Assembly: GCA_035222895.1 (NCBI GenBank)
Contig: JAVYIG010002358.1
Span: forward strand, 1-64,000
Source: Strongylocentrotus droebachiensis
Taxonomy: Eukaryota > Echinodermata > Echinoidea > Camarodonta > Strongylocentrotidae
DNA: 64,000 nt
Reading direction: 5' to 3'
The notes beneath the pieces are model-generated. The model did no database searches, was not told where the DNA came from, and worked only from the letters and a program-made list of their open reading frames with translations. Made by a program: the position numbers and the translations under genes. This document shows positions 1 through 35,087 of the stretch, piece by piece (position 1 is the first letter of the stretch; each line of letters starts with the position of its first letter).

Positions 1-644
1 TACGTTAATTTGAAGTTGAAGGAAATTACGTTGTAACCCCCTCGACTTATGAAAACACTGGAATTAGGGGGGGGGGCCGGGGGATCAGATTATTCAGCAC
101 AAGTATAGTACTGCAGCCCCGATGGCTAAAGGTCGTCATATACTTGTTTTTAATATTCAGAGATATTGTTGTTGTTGTTTTAGTCTATCTCGATGCAACC
201 AAAAAAAAAATCGACGTAGGTCTTTATACAAATATAAGCCTATTACACTTCAATTGGCCCAAGATCTTTGTGATCCTTTAAAAATATAATTCAATAATGG
301 ACAAAAGTTCGATGGAAACTTTGTCGAAAAATGTTGGGAAGAAAAAAAAATGGGGAAGGGGGGTAGATGAGAGAATTATAATAGAGGGAAAGGGGGGGGG
401 GGGGCGTACAACAAAGGACATAACTCCCATTGTATAATGTTCATTCAGGGAGATCATAAAGCTGCTCTGTTTCAGTATAGCCCTCAACTGACAGAATATA
501 CGTTCGTCATGCATAGGTCCATAAATGCACGGTACGCACACACAAACCACACGCTTTTGTACATACTGTAATACATTACGTTACAGTTAATGCATCGAGT
601 AGATCCGTGAGAACAACGCTGACCGTCTATTCATATCACACAAA
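1..644 (+). promoter_or_regulatory. 5' flank and 5' leader of the E2 gene
   Basis: No gene is seen here. The stretch before the start codon holds poly-G runs (around 67-73 and 390-403), an A-rich run at about 200 and a GTTGTT repeat at 171. The last 40-50 bases before 645 are probably 5' UTR. I cannot place the transcription start: no clear TATA box is visible, and an upstream non-coding exon cannot be excluded. Confidence 0.3.
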
Positions 645-24045
<23,401 letters not shown>

Positions 24046-24240
24046 AAAACACATGACGGGAGCAAAGAGAGGGAGGGAGGGAGTGGTCCCATAATATCTT
24101 CTCATTTATTCTTTATTTTTTATTAGTCTTATTATCATTATCTTTATTGTTATTTTTGTGTTCTTCCCAAGGCATCGGGGGATAAAAATGACTGCATGAT
24201 CAAATTTCAATGCACCCTTCATTCTTGGTCAAGTATATCT

Positions 24241-24386
24241 TTAAAGGGAAAGTCCACCGATATATGACGTTGGCCTTAATGAAGGCAGAACAATGAAAGG
24301 AACATGTCTGTGAAAGGTTTTCTTTTGTCAGTGTTTTTCCTGCTTTTATCAATACCAGCTAATTGTTGTGTAGACTTTCCCCTTAA
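24241..24386. mobile_element. Short Kolobok-type MITE (TTAA)
   Basis: TTAA (24241-24244), AGGGAAAGTCCACC at the left, and TAGACTTTCCCC then TTAA (24383-24386) at the right. The termini match the 9.2-kb element (AGGGATAGTCCACC). Being 138 bp and less than 200 bp after the E2 stop codon, it is probably transcribed in the 3' UTR. Confidence 0.65.
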
Positions 24387-25110
24387 TTGGGTAATAGGAT
24401 ACTATATCATATCCACTCATCAAATTGCCCTCTGATATCATTTCTAGATTTTTGTAGTCGGGCAGTGAAACTAATATGAACAGAAAAATTGGATTTATAA
24501 ATAAATCAGCATGTACCATATACCCTTTAAATGTTGATATCATATATTTACTTTGATACTTTCTTAAAAGTTAAAACTAGTCCAAGTTGGGTTTGGGGTT
24601 CGCATTATGACTCCTTTTCCTGTCAAGTTTTGTTTCAGACATAAGTAAGAATCTTATTATTGTTTAATTCTTGAATATTTTATGTAATGATATTTAGGAA
24701 TAGTGCTGCCTCTTGATATTCACTGTGATATGATGATTGGTACTACGTTTTCTTACTTCGTAAAGTAATTCATTGAAAGATCTCTTCTTTTTTTTTCTTC
24801 TTCTTCAAATTAAGCATTTTATACAACCAATATCTTTATTGCAGTTAACAGAAGTTAACCTGAATTGTTCATGCAATTATTAGAATAAGTCCTATATAAA
24901 GATGTGAGTTGTAAAGAAAACACATTTTATCATCACCATAACACTAGCTAGAGCTCTGTAATTGTGAAGATTCCTTTTGAATATTGAGTACGTGTAGTGA
25001 TAGTTTTTTTCTTGTAAAAGAAAGGAGTTTGTATCATAAGGTATGTGTACACCCCTTGTTTATTCTCCTTTGAATATATGGGCCTCTCTATTTTAAAGAG
25101 TTTTGATTGG

Positions 25111-25410
25111 TCTGAATCAAATGCATTTGATTTCAATCGATTGCAGTTTATCTGAATCAAATGCATTTGATCTCAATTGATTGCAATTTATCTGAATCAA
25201 ATGCATTTGATTTCAATCGATTGCAATTTATCTGAATCGAATGCATTTGACCTCGGTTGATTGCAATTAAGCTACATGTAAATAAATGCATTTGATCTCA
25301 ATTGATTGCAACTTATCTGAATTGAATACATTCGACCTCAGTTGATTGCAATTAAGCTACATGTAAATAAATGCATTTGAACTCCATTGATTGCACTTCA
25401 TCCAAATTGA
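25111..25410 (+). repeat. 40-bp minisatellite
   Basis: The unit TCTGAATCAAATGCATTTGA + TTTCAATCGATTGCAGTTTA repeats exactly every 40 bases at 25111, 25151, 25191 and 25231. Then 45-bp variants containing GCTACATGTAAATAA follow to about 25410, giving about seven units. Each unit carries a palindromic TCAAATGCATTTGA core. It lies about 1.1 kb after the E2 stop codon. Confidence 0.85.
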
Positions 25411-27828
25411 TTGCATATCCACCTTTGGTCCTCTTGTGCTTTGATTCGTGCATGGGACTTGGATGAATGACTATTGGGATAAAAAAATGGCTCGTAGTAG
25501 TTATATTCTCCTATGTATTTGAGCAGCATTTTATTCGCATAAAGGTACTACTTGACATAGAAATTGAAACAATTTAAAATCATTCTGTAGTATTATTGGA
25601 GAAAAAGAATATAAAGTGAAATTTCATATAAAGGAAAAATGCAGATAAATAAAGCAAACATTTCTTTCCTGTTGTTCATGTCCTTTTGAAAAAGGCACTT
25701 AGAAAGATTTGTTGTTATATAAGACAGTCAAATTGGCCTTCTTAATATGTACCTGAAACTAATGGGTTTTTTCTTGCAACATATTTACTTCTTTTTTTTC
25801 AACCACAAAAGTTTCACTAATATATAGAGTACCTTTGATTTACAGTAGGTATAAGCTGTATGATCCTGTTAGAATGCAAGAACGCCAAGAAGACATTGAT
25901 TAAAAAATAAGAAATGCTTGTATGTAAGTTTGCAAAAAGTTTGAAAACAAAATGCTAGTACATGCTTGAGTGTCGGTATGTGTTGGGAGTAAGGACCAGA
26001 ATGTTAGCCGTTTTGACCACCAAGTTAAAGGGTTCTTAAGCCGGGACTCTGATTTAGGCAAGGATATCTTGCATGCTTCAACTGCACATAGTGGTATCTT
26101 TGTAAAGAAGTTTTGCTATTTTGTAAATGTATTTATTGTAATATGAAGATGGTGAAGTAAATAATTATCAAGATGTTTGGATGAGAAGGATTATTACAAC
26201 CAGGGGTATTGATAGAGACTAATAGAGAGGGAATCATTTATACAATTACTTGGGAAAGGTTATATATATATATGACACTAATTTGACCCCCAAAATGTAA
26301 TGGTAGCTGATTTGAAATATTTCCATATTGATTCAAAGATTCTGTTTCATGCTAGTCTGAGTTGTAGTAACGGAAATGAAAATTGTTAGAGACTGACTTC
26401 AGTTCATCCTGCAGTGTTTGCCATGTGCTAAATTGATCATTTGGACCAGTGAAAGATTAATTTTTTCAAATTGCTGGAAATCAGATTAATTAAAAACATG
26501 TTTTGAGTGCTTGACATGCGGTAAAGATGACTAGCTTTCTTTAGCTCATTGGTTAGCTGTTGTGCATTTTTCGATAAAAAAGTCATAATATTGTATTGAT
26601 CATTCAGCATAAGTTTATTTGATACTGGCAAATTGGTTTCCTTTATTTCAAGAACTCATGTTTACCTTCAATGCATGTGAAAAAAGAGGAGAATCTTTGC
26701 CAAAACAACAGATAATCCATTGTACATAATCTGAAAATAATTCTCGGTAGATGCAGCACATATTTCCAGACTTTTTCTTCTTCAAATATAGAGCAAAACT
26801 TGTAGTATTTGACGGTTATAAATCTGCTTCTGTATAAAATTCAAAAGTGGCGAGAAGTGATTTTCCAGAAGATAAGGGGTTGATGTGTAACTAAGGGATC
26901 TACCAATGCAATGTACAGTCTTATTGTGTTTTCATTTTTGTGTGTGTGTTTAATGGATGTGAACATGATGACACCAATTCATAAGATATGGGGAAGAAAC
27001 TATACAATGGGATTTGAACCCTGAACCTTACCTAAAACCACCCCTCATCCTTCAGTCATCAAGAAAAAATATATATATATCATCTCTTGAGAGCGAGAAG
27101 GCTTTTAACCCTATGTTAAAGTGTATGCAGTTAGGCCCTTCTGACCCTCAGCTAATGAAAAGGGCTACAAGACCATGTGATAAAACAAAGGCTATACATG
27201 TATATTGTTCTGCACTGTATCTATGCTTTTAAGAAACATTGAATCGTTTTACTTCACTTTATGACGAGAATTAATTGATCTCCTTTAAAATCCTTCAAAA
27301 AATAATCACCCACTACATCATTATGTGCATGCCCCATTTTAAAATCTGTTTGCATGAACAGATGTAATGTCTTAATATTTATAAAAAAAATGACTTGTAA
27401 ATACATTAAGGTGTAACATATACAATTGAATTCATTTTGCTGTTCTACATGCATATATGCCCAGTTATACACCTTTTATGTTTTCGGTAGTGCTTATAAA
27501 ATTCTGTAAACCAAATTTAGTGCACCGTTTCAATTTTTAAAGAAATATTATCGTAACCTCATAATGATAAACAGGATTCTATACAGGGTGAACCAGAAAG
27601 GAACACCAGATAGATCTTGTTAATTTTTACTCACAATAGTGGTCATTCCTTTGAAGATTACTTTAAAAATAGGTTTTTCATGTTTCATGTTCATGTCTGT
27701 TTGATGACCAAGGATGTTTATTGAAGATTTGCTCCTTCTTGAAATCCATGAGAGTGCCAATAGTCCGATGTATGTATTTTCTTGTTATGCAGTAGAGCCG
27801 CAGTCCTACACCTCTTAGTCCCCATACA

Positions 27829-27984
27829 CTGGGCCCTGTTTCACAAAACTGGTTATCAATAACTAGTTCTGATAGTTGTTAAAAGCTACTGAAATCCTTG
27901 CATTTGATTGGCTGTGGGCAGACTTGTCATAGATCTGTGGCAGTTGTTATTGATAACAAGTTTTATGAAACGGGGGCCCTGGGC
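27829..27984. mobile_element. Foldback MITE, CCTGTTTCACAAAACT ends
   Basis: GGGCCCTGTTTCACAAAACT (27832) and AGTTTTATGAAACGGGGGCC (to about 27978) are inverted, with GGTTATCAATAACTAG / TTGTTATTGATAACAAG inside. Same family as 14097-14244. Confidence 0.7.
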
Positions 27985-28740
27985 ATCATCAAACCATTAA
28001 TCTCTTCATGTATGGTATATCTGAATGATAAAAGACAATCAATGATGCTCCAACAGGTATAAGGCAGTCTGAATTTTTTTTCTCACAAGACCATGATTTT
28101 CTTTCTTTGTGGCTATTAAAAGGTTTTATTGACATTCTAGTGAAGCACAGATGCACCTTTTGGGGGTATTCATGGCATGAGTAAGGAACTGTTTTCACAA
28201 ATTAGAATCATTTCACATTGTATACTAGACATATTATACTACTGTATAGAACATGATTAGATATCTGCGATGTAGATAATTGGAGGGAAGGGGAAAAAGG
28301 ATAGAGAAAGTTAAGTTTAAGTTGTGTGCATTCTGTAAAGTTTCATCACTCAGAAAGAATTGAAGTACATTACATTATTGTATTGATAAGACGCACACTG
28401 TATCACTGTAAATTTATTCTCTGATTTATGGTCTCTTTGCAAAACATTGATTGATGTAATCTTTACAAACATGTCATTAATGAACATGGTGTGACGTATT
28501 GGAGTGCCGTAGTTTGACATTTAAAAAAGTTCAGTAGCAAGAAAACAGCATTGGTAGAATCTCTGGCAAAACATGGGGGTTTTGTACTATAAACACTTTT
28601 CTATCAAACGATTAAACCTGTGTCAAGTATGATTATATTAATTCGGAAAAAGAAAAATACTAGTACAAAGTATGTAATTTTCATGTCATGTATATGTAGT
28701 TAAGGTAATAAACGTCAGATACGCCATTAAAGTCTTTATT

Positions 28741-29081
28741 GTGTATTGTGTCAGTGGTGTGTATTTTATCGGGCCAGAATTAAAAGGAGGGTACCATGAT
28801 ATTCTGGAAATGAAAGAGAATACTTCTTGAATACCTACTGCAAGATTGCACTAGAATGGCATAGAACAAACGTGTGTGGAGAAATGTCGCAATCAACCTA
28901 CCAGCTGAGAAGAGAGAATATAATCGCATGGAAGGGAATTATACCATTGATCAAAGGGGGGGGGGGGGGGGGGAGAGAGAAGGACAGAGAGAGGGTGAGA
29001 GAAATTTAATTCCCTCCTCAATTTCGCTCTTCATTTTCTTCATTCCTCCTCTTCTATCTCTCTCTCTCTCTCTCTTCTCTA

Positions 29082-29113
<32 letters not shown>

Positions 29114-31673
29114 ACTCGCTTACTCTTTCCCCTATTAACCGTTTCATTCTTCCCATTCATTTAATTTCCTTGTTCTTACCCCCCCCCCCCCCTCCCCCGA
29201 TCATGCCATTCCGTAAACTAGTATGGTGACACCCATCTCTGTTGTTATGACACCCTTTTCTTTTCTTTTATCCATAATATTGAATGCCCTATCGATATAC
29301 ATGTTTGTCTATAATTATATGCCCTTCCCTCCCGATTTCTTTTTTCTTTTTGGCCTTCTAGAGGAATTATTGCAAATTGACCTCATTGTTTATTTGACCG
29401 TCTTAACCAAACCTTGACCGTTGAATATATTTGTTGTTTATAACACAAATGATCTTTCCCCAATATATAGTTAAGATGATCAGGAGACATTTTCTTATAT
29501 AGCATATTAATTTTGTTCGTTTACATATTTTGTTCTCCCTTGCCACCTGCCACCTTGCCTTAAAGGTAATACAAAGTTTTAGTATGGGGTCATGAATTGA
29601 GTTCAAACGAACATATTGGAAGTATATGCGATCCTACAATATTCAGTGATCGTTGTCGTGGTTGAAATCGAGTCTAAAGTGATGAAATTGTAAATTTATT
29701 TATTTATTTGAACATATTTCATCAGGATAACAAGGTTAGAAAGGACTGGTTAATAATAAAGTTGTATAGCTCCCTCTCAAGGTCAAGATATTGATTGGGC
29801 TATAAAGCAATGTTTCTTGACTAAAATCGACCAATTAGCTTTTCCCGTTTGGAAATTATCCCGGGGAAATTATATATCACAACTACATATTCTGATATTT
29901 TCATGGTCGCAGCTACCAATGTACGGCCGTAGGCACTATTTGAAATTCATCAACATTTACCAGGAGCACCGGTAAATTTTTATATTCAAATTTTCTTGAA
30001 AGCAGAAGTGTTTTAGGGGATAAATTTTCTAGTGCTTAAAACATCCACAGGGGCATCCAAATATATCAAAAATGTAAAGAATCACTATCCACCCAATTTT
30101 CAACATTTCCCAAAACTTTGTAACATTGTTCAGATGAGAGAAAATGGTGCTAAGGTAGTGACTTCAATGCTAGATGTACAATTAAAGATAATCTGAAAGT
30201 TTGAGTGAAAACGGACCATTATTAATGATATAAATTGGGAAAAACTGATCTGATCGATTCCTTAATTCTCCCAACTAAATTATTACAATTTAATTACATT
30301 TTAGGTGAATATAGTGTAACTCATCACAAAGCAATGAATTTGCTCTTTATACCATTCCATATAAATAATTGTTGATAGATTTTTAGACGCCTGTCTTATG
30401 TCTTTTTTTCATGGAAAAACGGTTGGGAAAATTCAAAAATGGTTGGGATAATTTACTGTTGATCACTGTTAGAAGGTGTTGCACAGCGACACCTCCAAAG
30501 AAAACCATAAATCTTTCAACGATGTTACCGAGTCACTTTAAATATCTTGTTCATTGTGATTGTGATTGTTCTCGGATTTGATCAGTAAAAACTTATATGA
30601 AAAGAAAAAAGAAATCTTTCCCGTTAGTCTTTCGAGTTTTCATATATATATATTTGTATCGGGATTTTTCCGTCCCGTTCTCTAGAAATTTCAATTTCAT
30701 TTTCATTTAATTTATTGTAGAGTCTTTTAAGTCTTGGATCGTTTTGATCGTGGTCTTACCAAAACTCGGTTACGGCGTTATTCCAGTTTTCTCTCGTAGT
30801 CTTCGAGTTTTTATGTCAGTATTCTGTCTGTCTTTGACTATCCCACGACATCTCCATAATCCCATTTAAGTTATGCCGTTTTATTTATTTGATCATTTTG
30901 GCTGCGTTTTTAATACAAAATGTCATATTATGTCCACAAGAATGAAATTTCCAGATATCTTTCCTCGTCTTCATAACGGCCTTCCACTTTTCTTATCAGT
31001 ATTCTGTATGTCGTTGTCTCTCATTCTCCCCAAATTAACCATAAACCATTTTACTCTCTTTTGTCATCCCTATAGAGCCATACTTAACAGTCTTGTGCGT
31101 TTCTTAAACCGTCTTGACCAAACTTCTGACCATATCTCATCTTGTCAACGAACTCTCTTCATTCTCGACCGCTAAAACCTTCCGTGACAAATCACATCTT
31201 TTCAATCAAAGTCCTTCCGCAATTACTTCCTCCCTATAGGGACTTTTAATTTCACACAAATCTATAGAAAATTCACCGTAAGTCGTCTTCCTACTCTGCC
31301 TGAAAACTTCGGCAAAGGGTGTTGAAGCAGAAGAATTAATTACTGGAAAAGATCTTATTAATAAACTTATCAGATTTCACACATTGTTATCGAAGCTCAA
31401 GATAAAACTATTTTGCTGAAAGAAATTTGATCTTGTCTAATTCTTTATATTATAGGACTGTTTTTCTTCTATCTATACTACTCACTGTCTTTGCTATACC
31501 TTCTGTATACTTCTTTTTAACTTTCTTTATTAACACCCATTATTATCCCTCTCCCAATTCCTTTGTTCATTTATTTTCCTGGTTCAAAATTCATGTCAGG
31601 AAATATTATAGTTTTTTGTTTTCATAGATTTTTTTATTCGTTTCTCTCATAAAGAAAACTTGTACATTAAAAT
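28741..31673. other. Intergenic region with poly-G and (TC)n tracts
   Basis: No gene is recognised. A G run of about 18 (28957-28974) continues into GA-rich DNA. (TC)n occurs at about 29056-29112, a C run at 29180-29192, and T/A-rich sequence thereafter. Several open frames here are low-complexity translations. Confidence 0.5.
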
Positions 31674-31934
31674 CATCATAAATTTGGCAGAGTCTTGGTA
31701 AAGTAACAACCACTTACACAGAAAGATGTATATGGGACAACACACATGGTGTCGGGGCTAGTACTACCCTGATTTCCTTATCTTTCTATGCTCATTACTC
31801 AGCCAGTATATATTTTCTTCCAAAATTGTTTGGCACATGACATTTATTTGTAATCTTGAACATTCAGTGTAAGTTTCGTTAGATTCTGTGAGAATTCATT
31901 TTCTTTTTTTACCAGAACTCAAGTTTATCTTTAA
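31674..31934. mobile_element. TTAA family element, truncated copy 6 (inverted)
   Basis: CCAGAACTCAAGTTTATCT then TTAA (31931-31934) is the end. Internally it is the reverse complement of the left half of copy 1 (16775-17030: AGAATTCATTTT.., GTGCCAAACAAT-like, TCTTTCTATGCTCATTACTC). The opposite end is missing. Confidence 0.6.
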
Positions 31935-32043
31935 TTGAGGGGAGACCAACAAAAGTTTAAGAGTCAGAAAGGCGTTAACTTTGAATTAACTTAGACAAAT
32001 ATATGAATTAGCGGTCTTCTGGCACTCAGTAGATGTTGTCTGC

Positions 32044-32947
32044 TACACTGTAAAAAAAAATTGTTCATTGGTAATTTTTACGTATTTTTTCCATGTAGAA
32101 TTTACTTGAAAACATTAGTTTTGCCACTTACGCACTAAATTTAAGTCTTGCTAACTCAAACTTTCAATTTAGTAGAACATACGTGGAATATTTAAGTAAA
32201 ATCAAATACATAAGAACTTTAAGTAATTTCAGCTTGTATTAATTTAGTAATTTTAACTCAAAATCAGAAATTATACGCATTACTCAAACAATTTATGTTG
32301 ATTATTCTTATCTTTTTAAAGTAAGGACCGATGCAGTGCGTAATAGAAATATTTACATAATTTATGAATATTCATTAAGACCAAATTAAACTCTTTTTTA
32401 AATAAAACTATTCTTTTTTGTGGTTGAATGAAAATTTAAGGACTTTAAAACATTTACTAATTCATTTAACATGGCTAAGCAAAGACAAGACAATTTTTAA
32501 TTCTTACCCAGTTCAAAACAAATAAAAACTTGATATTTCAGGAAATTGTCAACCAATTTTCCTTTTAAGATGCTACGATCAAGTATATATAAAATTTGGA
32601 GCCTTTCAATATGACTTTGTGTCGAATTGAAGCGTATGTGTTAGTGAATAGTGATTAATCTTAAATAGAAGTAGTGAATGATTAGTGGATGTTACTTGTT
32701 AGATTAGATGGGTACCAAATCGTGCAATATGTAATCCTATCATAGCTTTTTTTTAAATTATCTAAAATGATTACAATACTTAAATTATTTACGTTAATTT
32801 AACTCGATTTAACTGAGTAAAAATGTATTCAGCAAAATAAGTAAATTCTACTTAAGATGCCGTAGGTAATATTTACTTAATAAAAATAAGGCAATTCTTT
32901 TCCTCAATTTTATTGAGTTATTTCGACTATTATTTTTTTACAGTGTA
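32044..32947. mobile_element. 900-bp AT-rich element with CACTGTAAAAA ends
   Basis: TA then CACTGTAAAAAAAA at the left (32044 onward) and TTTTTTTACAGTG then TA at the right (ending 32947) are perfect inverted termini with a TA duplication. The interior is very AT-rich with many TTACTTAA / ACTCAAnTTT motifs and no coding capacity. A Tc1/mariner-like origin is inferred from the TA target only. Confidence 0.6.
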
Positions 32948-33789
32948 GTAGTTTCTCCTTTTTAGAGCAATACGGAAGAGTGTTTGGACTCTGATGATGA
33001 AAAATTAGTTATGAAACCACGTAATGGATTATCTGATAAGACTGTTGAAGACCCCCCCCCCCCCAAAAAAAAAAAAAAAAAAAAAAAAAATTATAACATG
33101 GGGAACAAATATGACTTAAAGCCCATTTAAAGAGCCCAAAATTCACCAAAAATTTGATGGCAAAATTTTGTTTAAATCGTATCATAATGTGAAAGAGGAT
33201 GTCTATTTTAAGACACACTTCTACAAGGATTTTCCCAAAAGAAATGTGTTTGAAGCAAATATTGATAAAATAATACATGTTTTGGGTTTTCTGTTATACA
33301 GAATCCTGGATATTAGATCTCCATTCCTATGTTTGGAAGGGTAAAGGATCTGGACTACACTTATATTTAAACCCTTCTTTCTCCACTATTCTTCATTTAT
33401 CTCCTTCCACTTCTCTCCTTCTAGATATCTTTCTCCGTCACTATACAAAATTATTTCGTATAGATTGTTACTAGTTACAACCTTCCTAACAATGAATATT
33501 TGAATGAGAAATATATTTCACCACTTCCTCTCTTATAATAAAAAATATATATCATGATTTAGGCTTATAACCATAATAATGTGAATCTTGTCTGTTTCAA
33601 GAGCTTATAATGAGAACAATAATTTATATCAAATTAAACATGTCACTATAGCCCGTATTGCACCGGAATATGATTTGAAATAATTTAGGATGAACCTATA
33701 GCTACATCATGGATCCATGATGAAATAACCATACGATTTTCTCTCATCATCATTCTGTCGGATATTAAGTTTCCATCTTTCTTTCTTTA

Positions 33790-33843
<54 letters not shown>

Positions 33844-34451
33844 CCACGTACATTTTTTAATTTTTAAATATTGATGAATATTGATGAAAGAATACACAAT
33901 TTAGGTTTTCTGCGTACGGGTACTAGAGTGGATCTCCAACATTATATTTTATCCAGCTTAAAGCTAGTGTCATAAAGGGACTATATTGAAAGCATAAATA
34001 GGTCGCCCTCTATAGATACAAAATGAACACAGCCACAAAGTTCAAAGGTGCCTGTGGGGAAAACCCACTTAGATGCACAAGCTGCTTTACGATCTACTCA
34101 AGTGTGAGTTTAGCATTGTAATTACATTTGTATTGATGTATACACGTACTTGAATAGAGACTCAGTACTTTTGATCAAAATTATTTCTTTCGACACATAA
34201 TGTAATCAAAACGTGATAAATTGGTATAGAACTGCATGCAGTAAGGACCCCGGGTGACGTAGACTCAGGATATTGGTAAATTCTACGATGTCACTGCATA
34301 ATGTGCTGGCATGAACTGACGGTTGGCTTGCCTTAAGCTTCTAGTATACACATCAGCTGATCAAACTTTTAAGTTTTATTGCACATCAAATGGATATAGG
34401 CGAAGAATGAGCTCGTGTTTGTAATAAGCCAGAAATCCGATATTTGCACCA
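32948..34451. other. Region upstream of the TRIM gene
   Basis: Contains a C-run/A-run (33052-33090) and a (TC)n-(AC)n microsatellite at 33793-33842. The last few hundred bases before 34452 probably include the TRIM promoter and 5' UTR. No TATA box stands out. Confidence 0.3.
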
Positions 34452-35087
34452 ATGGCTGAGAAGACCAAGGAAGAGAAAGCTTCAAGCTCTTCAGAGAACC
34501 TGACGTGTCCACTATGTCTTGATATCTTCGACGAAGCAACCATCCTGACTTCATGCGGACACACCTTTTGTCGGAAATGCCTCAAGAACTATGACCTTTC
34601 CCACCAGGATCTCGATCACATGATCTGTCCGCTCTGCAGGAAGATCACCAAGTTGTCTGTGAACCGTGTCGATGATTTCCTCACCAATGTGACTGTCAAC
34701 GGACTCGTAGACGATTACCACGCCAAGTGTGGAGGGATGAACGCTGTCCTTGAGATGCGTCCACAATGCACTGCTTGCAAGTTTCAGCAAGATGCCGTCT
34801 CGTTCTGCAGAACATGTAATAACTACATGTGTGATGGGTGCCTGGATTGTCATCAACGTCTTACAGTCTTCTTTGAAGGCCACGAGATTGTATCCATACA
34901 GGATATCATCAACGGGAAGGTCAGAATTGGTCAACTACCCGAGAAGTGCTGCGTCCACAAACAAGAGAACAAAGATATGTTTTGTGAGGATTGTAAGGTC
35001 CATGTCTGTCACAAGTGCGTGATCGTTGGTCATCAAAATCACAACATCAAGAATCAGACCGACTTCGAGCAGGAGCTACGGGTTAAG
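34452..35087 (+). CDS. TRIM gene exon 1: RING and B-boxes
   Basis: Encodes residues 1-212, beginning MAEKTKEEKASSSS. All eight RING ligands and both B-box ligand sets are present. The exon ends ..GAGCTACGGGTTAAG before GTAAGT. If the intron is retained the frame reads five more codons and stops at TGA 35103-35105, giving a 217-aa RING/B-box-only product. Confidence 0.95.

Larger units (their letters stand above)
24046..28740 (+). other. 3' UTR / downstream region of the E2 gene
   Basis: No coding gene is seen. This AT-rich stretch probably includes the E2 3' UTR. AATAAA signals occur at 25647-25652 (TAAATAAAGC, followed by a TTGTTG-rich region) and around 28711 (GGTAATAAACG). Which one is used cannot be told. 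It includes a Kolobok-type MITE, a minisatellite and a CTGTTTCACAAAAC MITE, listed separately. Confidence 0.4.

Noticed and set aside
30873-31175. 100-codon plus-strand frame
   Set aside because: Hydrophobic, AT-rich translation without splice sites or recognisable domain; consistent with chance.
34369-34934. Minus-strand frames opposite TRIM exon 1
   Set aside because: Shadows of the RING/B-box coding strand, which has full zinc-ligand sets.
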